From: Allolobophora icterica
Taxonomy: Eukaryota > Annelida > Clitellata > Crassiclitellata > Lumbricidae
Length of the DNA: 64,000 bases
Assembly: GCA_963556255.1 (NCBI GenBank)
Contig: OY744607.1
Span: 53,564,670-53,628,669 of the forward strand
Reading direction: 5' to 3'
Shown here: one piece after another, positions 40,903 to 50,644 of the stretch
How positions within the stretch are numbered: position 1 is the stretch's first letter
How the letters are laid out: each line of letters opens with the position of its first letter
The notes under the pieces: model-generated
What the model saw: only the letters and a program-made list of their open reading frames with translations
The model's database searches: none
What the model was told of the DNA's origin: nothing
Made by a program: the position numbers and the translations under genes

Positions 40903-41103
40903 CAGGGGCGTAACTTTGGTCTAAAAAGTGGGGGTACCAATTTCTTACATACACGAAGCAAGGCGGAGACTGCGATCTCTGGGAAGGCACAATGATAACA
41001 TATTGATTGGCATTGTTCAAAAAGTGGGGGTGCAGTACCCCAGTCCAAAAAGTGGGGGCGGCGGGTACGAATACTCCTGGTACCCACACAAATTACGCCT
41101 AAG
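40903..41103. mobile_element. hAT-like MITE (201 bp) inside pseudogene A
   Basis: Left end CAGGGGCGTAACTTTGG and right end AATTACGCCTAAG are imperfect inverted repeats. The 8-bp target duplication GCTGCTAC is perfect (40,895-40,902 and 41,104-41,111). The interior repeats AAAAAGTGGGGG three times. It splits codons of a transposase-like exon and is shared with unit B (46,525-46,719). Confidence 0.88.
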
Positions 41104-41578
41104 GCTGCTACTGCAGCAGTTACATCTCTACGTTTCAGGAAGCGTATGTGACGCTCAACAACTGTTTTGCTTTTGTGCAAGTTTCTTATCCACTGCTCCA
41201 TTTGTTCCAGATCTAGACTCCTGCTGCTGTTTCAAAATGTTTATACTCTTCCATTTCTTATCTCATTCGAATGAGTATGACTGATGTGAAAATGTGAAAT
41301 TTTTTTTTCCTGTCTAGCTTTTCAGCGTACTGCTTTTTGTTATCGGCCAGAAGATACAGTGCACAATTTACTGCATCATTTTACTTTGTCAGAATATATT
41401 TGTTGACTTAATAATTTTATTTATAATTACCTTTAGCGCAGCATTAATTTCGAATTATATTGAACATTCTGTAGCAGAGACGTTGTATACTGGCTTAGAC
41501 TGACCTAAGCAAGCTGAAAATATACAATGTTGTATACTTAATATTTGTATCCCATAATTATCCCAAATAAGTAAGTAA

Positions 41579-41820
41579 GGCGATATATTATGTAAAATGG
41601 TAATAGTTTTAAAATTAAAACAAGATTAATGATTATTGTATGACTTGACTGTAAGTTAGTTGTTTATGATTCAGCTGTAAAAAGCCTAACGTAGAATCAC
41701 TTGAGGGATGCCTTGACGTTTGTCTAAGCAGCTGTAACTTCACACCATATAATAATTAGTCCTACAGAAACTTCTTTTCTAGAGGTTGGCTGTCAAAATA
41801 TAAACTTTGAAAATTTCTGT
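41579..41820. repeat. R module, copy 2 of 6
   Basis: Same segment as 33,198-33,433, with GCGATATATTATGTAAAATG at its start. Followed by GQYL modules at about 41,830 and 41,970. Confidence 0.85.
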
Positions 41821-42908
41821 TTTTTGGGAACGCTAACGGTCAATACCTTAGAGCTGTATCGATGAATCTTGACGAAATTTCTTTTGTCTTGTTGTATACG
41901 AAGTCCCTGAAGTCAGTTTATGCTGAATAGAATATTTGCCTAGAAAACTAGCTGAAGTATAACAATATGGACAGTCAGTGCGGTCAGAGCGGTATTGCTG
42001 GATCAGTGGATCCTAAAGAAATTTCTTTTAACGAAGTCTTACGGTATCAAGTCCTATGCAAATACAATTAGCATATATTAGTCTGTATGCAGCCTCCATT
42101 GATCAGTATTTTAGTTGGTCACTGCACAATTAGTGTGAGGTGAGGTTGGAGCGGTGAGTTTTTGAGTTGGACAGTGGGCCTTGGAAAAGGGGTGGATGGT
42201 GAGTTGGTGAGAGTGGGTCGGTGGTAGTGGTTGGTTGGTGGGGTTTGCTGCGATAATGGGAGGACATGAGGTCGTCGTAGAGAAAAGGAGCTTGATTTTT
42301 CGTCTGAGTCGCATTTATGGTAATGATTTGAGCAGTGTTGTATCAATGACATAGCAAATGTATTTCACATTATAAAGGCAATTATGTGCTTTTAAATATA
42401 ATTGAATTACAATTACAATTACTTGATTGTGGATGTAATTGAATTACAATTAGATTTTGATTGTAATTCAATTTCCAAATACTTTTCAATTATTCCTTTA
42501 AAAATTGGAAAATGATTTAGATTTTTGTTTCTATAATTTTTAATTAGCATGAAGTCCCTTGCAATTAGCGTATAGGACCGTAGGTAGACAAATTTTTAAT
42601 TAATACGGCATGTAATTTTAAGAATGCAATCGTTTTCAATTTTGTCACGTTCCACTTAGCAACACCGTTAGAAAACCGCTGCCCTAGGTTCTATCAAAGT
42701 GTGTTGTAAGAAGGGTGTAATGATAGATTAATGTTGTCATGCAGTCCCCCTAGCTGGAAAGTTAGCCCCCATGTTTTTCTTAGCCCCACATTCATTTAGC
42801 CCCCCCTGCCCAGTTCAACGTTTAGGACCGCCACTGACTCTTGAGTTCACATTTTTGCATTTAAATATAAATGCGACTCAGGCGAAAAAGCAAGCTCCTT
42901 TTCTCTAG

Positions 42909-42982
42909 CTGAGCACCTTGCCATTCACCCTCCCACTGGGTGGTAGTGGGTGGGATGGGAGGGTGAATGGCAAGATGCTCAG
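42909..42982. other. 74-nt hairpin, copy 2
   Basis: Identical to the hairpin at 34,520-34,593, with a 27-bp stem containing one mismatch. Conservation of every base across the duplicate contrasts with the diverged flanks. Confidence 0.55.
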
Positions 42983-44119
42983 ATAGACCTACTTAACATA
43001 TGGTAGGCCTAATCCTTTCATCAGGTGATCCTTTGGAGAGCAATGTGTCTTCGCTGTGGTGATTTCCTTCTGAGTTAAATGGGGTGCTGTTTATGGGGCA
43101 TATGGAGATTAAGGTAATTAATATTATGAAAGGCAATGTTCTGTGTTGTGATTATCAACTTTGCAGTTAAATGGGGTTCGGCGTCTGAGGCATATAGATT
43201 TTAAGGACGGGTTTCTTCCTTGTGATTAATTCGTTTGAGGTTAAATTGGGTTCGTTTTCTCGGGTAAATGCAGTTTAAGGCAGTTCTACTGAAGACTATG
43301 TATGTATCCTTTTTATGGTAATATCCTTCTCAGTTGAATGGAGTTTGGTTTCTGAGATAAATGGGTTAAGGTAATTTTTCGAGTTCATTATTTTCTTCAT
43401 TGTGGTTACCCACCCACCAGCACCCACCACCGACCACCCCACGCAGTGTAGTTGACCATAAACTGGCTCGATTTAGTTGACCCAGTTAACGTCATGTAGT
43501 TGGTCAAACATTGAAGTCATGTAGGTTGACCAGGTGTTGGTGTCGTGATACGGTTGGCCACATCTTGAAGTTTTTGTAGGCAATCTATATTGATCAGTAT
43601 TTTAGTCGGTTGTTACACAAGTAGTCTATTCTGCTGGCTTTTTCATAATTCATTCATTCATTTAAGTATATATACAGCGCCTCTTAGAGGGGACTACTGG
43701 CAGGTGGTGTGAGAAAGCTGACTCCTTATCATCAAAACCACACACTTCATGATTAATAGAATATCATGTGTAGAAAACTAGCTAAAGTATAACAATGCGA
43801 GCGGTCAATAAGGTGTCCCAAAAAATCAAAGTTCTCAAATGTCAATGGCCAACCTCTAGCAAGTTTCTCTTAGCTATAGGCCCACTAACAAAAATGCAAA
43901 GTTACAGCTAGATTGGACATGATTTAAATGTCCCTCAAAGCCTTTCCAAATTTCGTATAAGGTTTTACTCATTACGAATCTATAACAATGATTGCGTAGA
44001 ATTTATTTGTCAGGTTAGAATGTAACCTGTACAAATAAAAATGCTTTAAAACACAAATTCAGTATTATACACAGTTTTCTTATACTTGCAAGAATTAAAA
44101 CCTGCTTTTTAGTGTTTCA

Positions 44120-44740
44120 AAATATCATAAATCGCACCCCCAATTAAATAATAATTATATAATTACATTTTAATTATTTTCTCCGATTTATTTTTATAAA
44201 ACATTATTTAAAAAAAATTGAAATAGAGATAATTAATTTAAAAACATTGTTCCATCTGCTATGACTGCTAAAATATGAACTATTCACACTTAAGTTCTGT
44301 CAAATTGCGAAAAAGTTGGGTTGGTTGATAAAAATAACGAAACAATTTAACAAATTAGACAAGTGTTTAGTCTACGGTAGTCTAAAAGAAGAATCGAAAA
44401 ATTCTGAAAAGTTAAAACGTTCGTTTGCGCGCCTTCTCTTGCGCAAAAACATCTACCACTTTTGAAGTGTCAAGCTTTCTGGCATGTTCATTTTCTATTG
44501 ACAATGTTGCCAAGTCGCCCGAGCCGCTCTTCTGAGTCCTGACATTGTACTTCGTAGATAGTTTTTGATTAGCTTAAATTTTTAAATGATCTTTCACAAG
44601 CTGCAACAGTCACAGGCTGCTGCTAACTAATTGCTGTACATGTAGATTTACTTTTAGGCTAAAAACACTCTACTCGCTGCGAGGGGCCCTTCTGACCCTT
44701 ATGCATTGCACAACCTGCAGAACACATTGCTACGCCACTG
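44120..44740 (-). pseudogene. hAT transposase C-terminal fragment with one TIR
   Basis: On the minus strand about 44,615-44,455 reads VTVAACERSFKNL, then (frame-shifted) KTIYEVQCQ / RSTMS-like and RLGRLGNIVN blocks. This is the hAT C-terminal dimerisation motif known as PVT-A--ERSFS-L--IK--LRSTM----L--L---. The right edge ends CTACGCCACTG at 44,740, i.e. a CAGTGGCGTAG hAT-type terminus. The left terminus is not found. The fragment is absent from the equivalent place in unit A, so it inserted, or was retained, only in B. Confidence 0.65.
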
Positions 44741-44789
44741 CTTCTATGTTTGCACTATGTCATGCCATACAATTATTATTACTATTACT

Positions 44790-44799
44790 ATTTTTATTC

Positions 44800-44892
<93 letters not shown>

Positions 44893-44925
44893 GTGTGTGT
44901 GTGTGTGCGTGCGTGCGTGTGTGTG
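44790..44925. repeat. (TTA)n and (GT)n microsatellites
   Basis: TTA repeats at 44,801-44,891 followed by a GT/GC run to about 44,925, paralogous to 38,777-38,957. Confidence 0.95.
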
Positions 44926-45450
44926 TCCGAGAAATCTTGTCAAGGCTCTGCTCAGTCAGAGAATCCAGTTCCTCGCCGCTGTCTCCGTTATGAAGGCGAT
45001 GGATATCTCATATCCTTGATCTTTGTCTTAAAAGCTTGTATATGTAACACCTCGTTCAGAACAAATGTACAGATTATTTCCAGGCCAGACATAATTCTAC
45101 TAAAACTTCTTGAAAACCTTCTTCGAAAGCCAGTAGCCTGGAAGAAACTTCTAGAAATATGCAAATCAGATGCACTCCGAGGAAGCTCCTTGATCAGATA
45201 ATTATGCGATCCTCGTTCAGCTGTCATTGTTGCTCTACAAGGTGTGTTGTTGACCTAGATACCAGGAGTTAAATTCCACCTGTTATACGCAACTTGTCGT
45301 AATCATATTCTTTAGTCGTTGAATCAAAAGACCGAGTCTTTCTGTGTTGCAGTGGTGTCAAACCACATGCCGATGACCATGGTCTCCAACTGCCATGGCT
45401 GCAGCCGTGCTCTAGAATAGCATCAGCTGTTGCCTTTGCCTGACCCAGGC

Positions 45451-46037
45451 CAGTGGCGTCACTAGGGTTGGTGTCACCCAGTGCGGTAAGTCATGGTGTC
45501 ACCCCTTTAGAAGGTTCAAAAAAGTAAATTAACAGTACCTAGCTGTATGTTGTCTTTTATGTTGCTAGGCTGTTGTTTTAATGTGTTGCACTGGATGCTG
45601 GACTTTGCTTAATATCAACCTGATTGATTGCCAGCTAGGTTTCAGATATTAATTGAGTTAATTAATTAATTGAGTTAAGATGACCCACAGTTCTTTCACA
45701 GGGTACTCTGATTTAGTTTGATCCTCCGTTTCATTATGTTAATGGCTTAGATCTTGAGGATATTTTTTTCTCTTTTTCATTAGCATAAAGTAGCAAATTA
45801 GCATGAAGTTTCAGCTTTAGGTAAATTTATACCGGTACTGTTAAAGGTGGTCCTATAGACATGTACGGTGGGCTTACGAAAACTGTTTTTGTTGTTATCT
45901 GTTATGGTTAATTTAAAAATAATAAATTTCTGCTTAAACTCTGCACAAAAATTTTGTAGACAGTCATTTTGTCATTTTGGTGTCACCCTCTGAAGGTGTC
46001 ACCCGGTGCGGCCCGCAGCCCCCTAGTGACGCCACTG
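45451..46037. mobile_element. hAT-like MITE (587 bp) inside pseudogene B
   Basis: Orthologous insertion to 39,823-40,407: CAGTGGCGTCACTAGG ... CCTAGTGACGCCACTG with flanks ACCCAGGC (45,443-45,450) and ACCCAGAC (46,038-46,045). Confidence 0.88.
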
Positions 46038-46524
46038 ACCCAGACGATAACTTAGGAACGCCTAGAAGTTTCGTTGTGCCATCGGTAAACGAGGAGCCAA
46101 ATCAGGTATAGTCTGTCAACTTGCCTGTTATAAATTCCAGCGTTTTCTTTTATTCATTCGTTTCACAACTTAACTTTTACCGCCAGATGGCGTCGAAGTT
46201 GACGATCGATGATGATGGAGAGTACTTTTTGAAGCACAACAGACTAAACAGAGCAACCAGTTTTATTTAAAATGGATGCCACGATCATTGTTGATTCATG
46301 AATACTTGTGTTCATCCAATCCAGAGCAGTTAAAACAGCTGGAGATATAACGGGTTTGCGTCTCTTTCTTACATTCCCTTTTTGACTTTATGATGGGTCG
46401 TTGTTTTGTATGAAGAGTCTTCCATTCTGATGGCTGTTGAGTTTGCATTAGTTGGGAGGTCATCTTCAAATTCACCTTCTTCAGTTGTAGTTGAAGACAG
46501 GTTGTGAGGAGCCTTAGCTGCTAC

Positions 46525-46719
46525 CAGGGGCGTAACTTTGGTCTAAAAAGTGGTGGTACCAATTTCTTACGTACACGAAGCAAGGCGGAGACTGCAATCT
46601 CTGGGAAGGCACAATAATAAAATATTGATTGGCATTGTTCAGAAAGTGGGGGCACGGTACCCCAGTCCAAAAAGTGGGGGTTACGGGTATCCCTGGTACC
46701 CCCACAAATTACGCCTAAG
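46525..46719. mobile_element. hAT-like MITE (195 bp) inside pseudogene B
   Basis: Orthologous insertion to 40,903-41,103 with the same perfect 8-bp duplication GCTGCTAC (46,517-46,524 and 46,720-46,727). Confidence 0.88.
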
Positions 46720-46920
46720 GCTGCTACTGCAGCAGTTACATCTCTACGTTTCAGGAAGCGTTTGTGACGCTCAACAACTGTTTTGCTTTTGTGCAAGTTT
46801 CTTATCCACTGCTCCATTTGTTCCAGATCTAGACCCTGCTGCTGTTTCAAAATTGTTTATGCTCTTCCATTTTTATCATCTCATTCGAATGAGCATTACT
46901 GATGTCAAACAATTATTTTG

Positions 46921-48060
46921 TTTAGCTTTTCAGCGTACAGCATCTCCCTTTTCTTATCTGGCTGGGTATCTCTTTTTCGGTTCTTCATCAGACTATCCTG
47001 TTCTCCATACAAATTCCTGATCTTCTGAACAACCTGATTCTTTTGCTTCGTTGGAAGTCTTGATTTATTCCAGAATGGCACTAATTGCCAAATACGTATT
47101 TGGCTCTTCCGTTGATTGACGGTTTCTCAGTTCGAAGATCAAAGATGAAACTACGCATCACATCCCGACCTAAAGGAATTATTGGAAAATGCAGATATAT
47201 TTTCAAGTGGATATCTGAATAAGAATGCATAGTCAAGACTCCTTGTACCCTTCGATTTTCCAATAATTCTGAAAGATACAGCGCACAATTTACTGCATCA
47301 TTTTACTTTGTCAGAATATATTTGTTGACCTAATAATTTAATTTATAATTACCTTTAACGCAGCATTTATTTAGAATTATATTGACAATTCTGCTCGAAA
47401 TACCACGTGGTCGCAGTTTGTTGTACAACTGTAGCAGACGTTGTATACTGGCTTAGACTGACCTGAGCAAGTCGAAAATATACATTGTTGTATACCTAAT
47501 ATTTGTATCCCATATTTATTTATCCCAAATAAGTAAGTAAGGCAATATATTATATAAAATGGTAATAATTTTAAAATTAAAACAAGATTAATGATTATTG
47601 TATGACTTGACTGTAAGTTAGTTGTTTATGATTCAGCTGTAAAAAGCCTAACTTAGAATCACTTGACGGATGCCTTGATGTTTGTCTAAGCAGCTGTAAC
47701 TTCACACCATATAATAATTAGTCCTACAGAAACTTCTTTTCTAGAGGTTGGCTGTCAAAATATAAACTTTGAAAATTTCTGTTTTTTGGGAACGCTAACG
47801 GTCAATACCTTCGAGCTGTATCGCTGGATCCTGACGAAAGTTCTTTTAAAATGTCTTGTTGTATACGAAGTCCCTGAAGTCATTTTATGCTGAATGGAAT
47901 ATTTGCCTAGAAAACTAGATGAAGTATAACAATATGGACAGTCAGTGCCTCTGAGCTGTATTGCTGGATCAGTGGATCCTAAAGAAATTTCTTTTAACGA
48001 TGTCTTGCGGTATGAAGTCCTGTACAAATAGAATTAGTACATATTAGTCTGTAGGCAACC
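46921..48060. repeat. Partial duplication unit C
   Basis: Starts TTTAGCTTTTCAGCGTACAG. A 300-bp insertion-like stretch (46,975-47,270, which includes the first exon-like part of pseudogene B and TTTTCCAATAATT inverted motifs) precedes the continuation GAAAGATACAGCGCACAATT. It then follows unit A from 32,932 to about 33,720 (R module 3, two GQYL modules) and ends. Confidence 0.85.
47541..47780. repeat. R module, copy 3 of 6
   Basis: Same segment as 33,198-33,433. It begins GGCAATATATTATATAAAAT. Confidence 0.88.
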
Positions 48061-48229
48061 TGCATTGATCAGTGTTTTAGCTGGTCACTGCATAATTAGT
48101 CTATTCTGCTGGCTTCGTCTTTAGTCTATCATATTTCGGTCTAAGAAAGCTGATGCCCTGTCACCAAAACCAGGCACTTCATGCTGAATAGATTATGTGT
48201 AGAAAACTAGCTGAAGTCTAACAGTAGGC

Positions 48230-48417
48230 CTATGGACGGTCAATACCTCCAGGCTGTCTATTTGGAGCCTGACGAAATTTCTTTGAAGAAAATGTTGTGG
48301 TATGACGTCGATGTACAATTGTCATATCTCTGGTCTGAGAAAGCTGACTCCCTGTCATCAAACCAGGCACTGCATGCTGAATGGAACATGTGTAGAAAAC
48401 TAAGGCAAATCAGTTAG
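48230..48417 (+). repeat. GQYL module (representative; about 13 copies in the window)
   Basis: ATGGACGGTCAATACCTCCA opens a frame reading MDGQYLQAVYLEPDEISLKK, then MLWYDVDVQLSYLWSEKAD and HAEWNMCRKL. Related modules, most with stops, begin near 33,446, 33,590, 41,830, 41,970, 47,795, 47,936, 49,690, 49,925, 54,443, 54,675, 57,620 and 57,863. The one at 54,425-54,649 is also open (NGQYLRAGSVDPDEIYFNKI). All are on the plus strand and preceded by AACTAGCTGAAGTATAACAAT-like sequence. They may be decayed coding repeats or simply noncoding tandem DNA. No family is recognised. Confidence 0.5.
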
Positions 48418-49078
48418 ACAAGAAAATATAGAAGCAGAAAAATAAGAGTTACAAGAAGGCAACGAGGAGTATATAAGAAGTAGGAGGAAAGGAATGTAAT
48501 GCGAGAGGAAACCATGTACGAAGTGTTAGCTGCCTCAGTTTCTTAACCGTTGGACTTATAACTATCTTACCTTATAATACCTTGCATTGCCTTAACTTCA
48601 TTACTTTACTGCACCATGAACTTATTATTTTACCATACTGCTGAGAAAATTACCTGAAGGAAAAAGTATATATGTTGAAAGGGTTCCAAAAAACCCAATT
48701 AAACCGAATTAGAAAAACAGTTTAGGAAGAAGTGAGAAGAAATAATGATTATCCTGATAGGGTTAATACAGAACGGAATCAACCCAGAACTTAAATCCCA
48801 TTTATGGCCAATGCAATTGGCAGAACAAAGAGAGATCGCACTGAAATGTGTTACCGAAAAAGCGATTTTAAGTCAGAAATAAACACATTTAACAATGAAG
48901 AAAATCTTCAAAGGGAAGACAGATTAAAGACGAAAGATTAACCCCAAAGAGGCTACCAAAACCCCAGAATAAACCCATCTATGAACCCAGCACAGCTGAT
49001 TCCCTTCATAAACTGAAATCCGCCTAACCTCGACTGAAATATCGAAACTACTAGTTAACTTCGAGAAGGATATGCGAT
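48418..49078. repeat. Block paralogous to 58,070-58,620
   Basis: Contains AGAAGCAGAAAAATAAGAG, a stretch with CCTTATAATACCTTGCATTGCC, the GGGTTCCAAAA motif and AACCCCAAAGAGGCTA, in the same order as 58,070-58,620, though more diverged than the other duplications. It ends in one unit of the 100-bp satellite. No gene. Confidence 0.7.
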
Positions 49079-49079
49079 C

Positions 49080-49430
49080 AGTGCCGGCCTTAGGATATTT
49101 CTGGCCCCGTGCTGTGCTGAGTATAATGTACGGTACGGGGCCACGGGCCCCTCCCCAAATTCTTTTCCATTGCTATTAATTTTTGTAGATTGTTAATAAG
49201 TACAAGAAGTCAAATTTAACTTTACACGAGAATTCTGGGATAGAGAGGAAGTTGACTTCTATTTTATTGACAAATGAGAAGATTTAATCGAAACCATAAT
49301 ATTACCGGTATTATTAGGGTGCCTTGTTCATGTTAATTTTCTGAGACATTTTCGGACCCCTAAGTTGCGGGCCCCGTGGGACGCTGAAAAATGTCCCCCT
49401 CACCTGTCAAACAAGATCGCCGCCACTGAC
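49080..49430. mobile_element. Probable hAT-like element remnant
   Basis: It starts CAGTGCCGGCCTTAGG and ends near GATCGCCGCCACTGAC, i.e. inverted CAGTG-CGGC termini, with GGGGCCACGGGCCC and GCGGGCCCCGTGGG inverted motifs inside. Flanking bases do not form a convincing duplication, and the right half recurs from 53,984 as part of a larger duplication. Confidence 0.4.
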
Positions 49431-49435
49431 CGTAG

Positions 49436-49678
49436 GGCTATATCTTATATAAAATGATAATAGTTTTTAAATTAAGACAAGATTAATTATTATTGTATGA
49501 CTTGACGGTAAGTTAGTTGTTTATGATTTTGCTGCAAAAAGTCAAACTTCGCATCCCTTGAGGGATGCCTTGAGGTCTAGGAAGCTGTTACGTAACTTCG
49601 CAAAATATAACAACTAGTTCTATAGAAACTTTCTAGAGGTTGGGTGTCAAGATATGTAAACTTTAGAAAATGTCTGTG
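49436..49678. repeat. R module, copy 4 of 6
   Basis: Begins GGGCTATATCTTATATAAAA; otherwise as 33,198-33,433. Nearly identical to copy 5. Confidence 0.88.
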
Positions 49679-50644
49679 TTTTTGGGACACGCTAACGGTC
49701 AATACCTCAGAGCTGGATCAGTGGATCATGACGAAATTTATTTTAACAAAATCTTGTGGTATGACGACGCTGCACTGTGCAGTTAGGCCATACTGCTGGC
49801 TTCATCTTTAGTTCTTCTTATTTCTGGTCTGAGAAAGCTGATCACTTTGCTGCTGTCACCAAAACCAAGCACTTCATGCTGAATAGAATATTTGTGTAAA
49901 AAGACTAGTTGAAGTATGACAGTATGGACGGTCAATACCTCCAGGCTGTATATTTGGATCCTGACGAAATTTCTTTAAAAAATTTCTGTTGTGGTATGAC
50001 ATTTATGTAAGGCTAGTCTTTCTGATGGCTTAATCTTTAGTTCTTCATATCTCTGGTCTGAGAAATCTAATACCCTGTCATCTAAATTCATCATTCATGT
50101 ACTAGTGAGGTCTACATTTATGATGGACATCCATCTATATTCATGTACAAGTAAGGTCTACATATCTGATGGCCATCCATCTATATTTATGTACTAGTGA
50201 GGTCTACATTTATGATGGCCCTCCATCTACATTTATGTACAAGTAAGGTCTACATTTATGATAGCCCTCCATTTACATATATGTACTAGTGAGGTCTACA
50301 TTAATGATGGCCCTCCATCTACATTTAAGTACTAGTGAAGTCTACATTTATGATGGTCCTCCATCAACATTTATGTACAAGTAAGGTGTATAATCATAAT
50401 GGCCCTTTACCTACATTTATGTACTAGTGAGATCTACATTTATAATGGCCCTCCATCTACATCTATGTACAAGTAAGGTCTACATTCATAATGGCCCTTT
50501 ATCTGCATTTATGCACTAGTGAGGTCTACATGTATAATGGCCCTCCATCTACATCTATGTACAAGTAAAATGTACATTTCTGATGGCCGTCCCATCAACT
50601 TTTATGTACAAGTAAGGTCTACATTTATGATGGCATTCCATCTA

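Larger units (their letters stand above)
32881..41309. repeat. Segmental duplication unit A (8.4 kb including a 2.7-kb LINE)
   Basis: Begins at TTGTCTAGCTTTTCAGCG and matches unit B (41,310-46,920) in order and orientation: 32,890-35,690 with 41,316-44,110, and 38,890-41,300 with 44,740-46,920. It contains one R module, two GQYL modules, the conserved 74-nt hairpin, the LINE at 35,970-38,640, a decayed transposase-like pseudogene and two hAT-like MITEs. Apart from these, stretches such as 33,720-34,500 and 34,600-35,690 hold no recognised gene. Confidence 0.9.
38960..41330 (-). pseudogene. Decayed copy A of a transposase-like metazoan gene family ('FDTTA' family)
   Basis: Coding islands in minus-strand order: MEQWIRNLHKSKTVVERHI and FLKRRDVTAAVAA (41,110-41,200); after a MITE, KAPHNLSSTT and, 8 bp out of frame, EEGEFEDDLPTNANSTSIK then RRKYVISPPVLAALEWTKTS (40,616-40,890); TGKLTDYT and TKLLGVPKLSSG (about 40,420-40,520), another MITE, then LQSWQLETMVIGKWFDTTAT (39,715-39,780); ALHQAHWMAKAIG (39,500-39,560); TMTAERGSRNYLIK (about 39,200-39,250). 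From memory, uncharacterised, probably mobile-element-related animal proteins carry -VPKL-SG--, -W------G--FDTTASNTG, -RWMAK and -NDTAERG- blocks in this order. Stops, frameshifts and insertions make it non-functional. Confidence 0.6.
41310..46920. repeat. Segmental duplication unit B (5.6 kb)
   Basis: Tandem copy of unit A without the LINE. Private features are a hAT transposase fragment at about 44,120-44,740 and a deletion of about 350 bp corresponding to 39,355-39,708 of unit A. The two units remain easily alignable throughout but differ by scattered substitutions and indels. Stretches with no gene (42,110-42,900; 42,990-44,110) mirror those in unit A. Confidence 0.9.
44930..47060 (-). 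pseudogene. Decayed copy B of the transposase-like 'FDTTA' gene family
   Basis: The same islands as copy A, plus an extra 5' exon-like stretch. On the minus strand it begins at about 47,060 with WQLVPFWNKSRLPTKQKNQV and IRNLYGEQDSLMKNRKRD, then PDKKREMLYAEKLNK. MEQWIRNLHKSKTVVERHK follows (46,720-46,830), then after a MITE TEEGEFEDDLPTNANST (46,410-46,510) and, shifted by a 2-bp insertion, RKPVISPAVLTALDW (46,290-46,370). After a second MITE come LETMVIGMWFDTTAT (45,340-45,400) and TAERGSHNYLIKEL (45,190-45,230). The W-K-R-PTK start is another block I recall from this uncharacterised family. Its frameshifts differ from those in copy A, so the two decayed independently. Confidence 0.6.
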
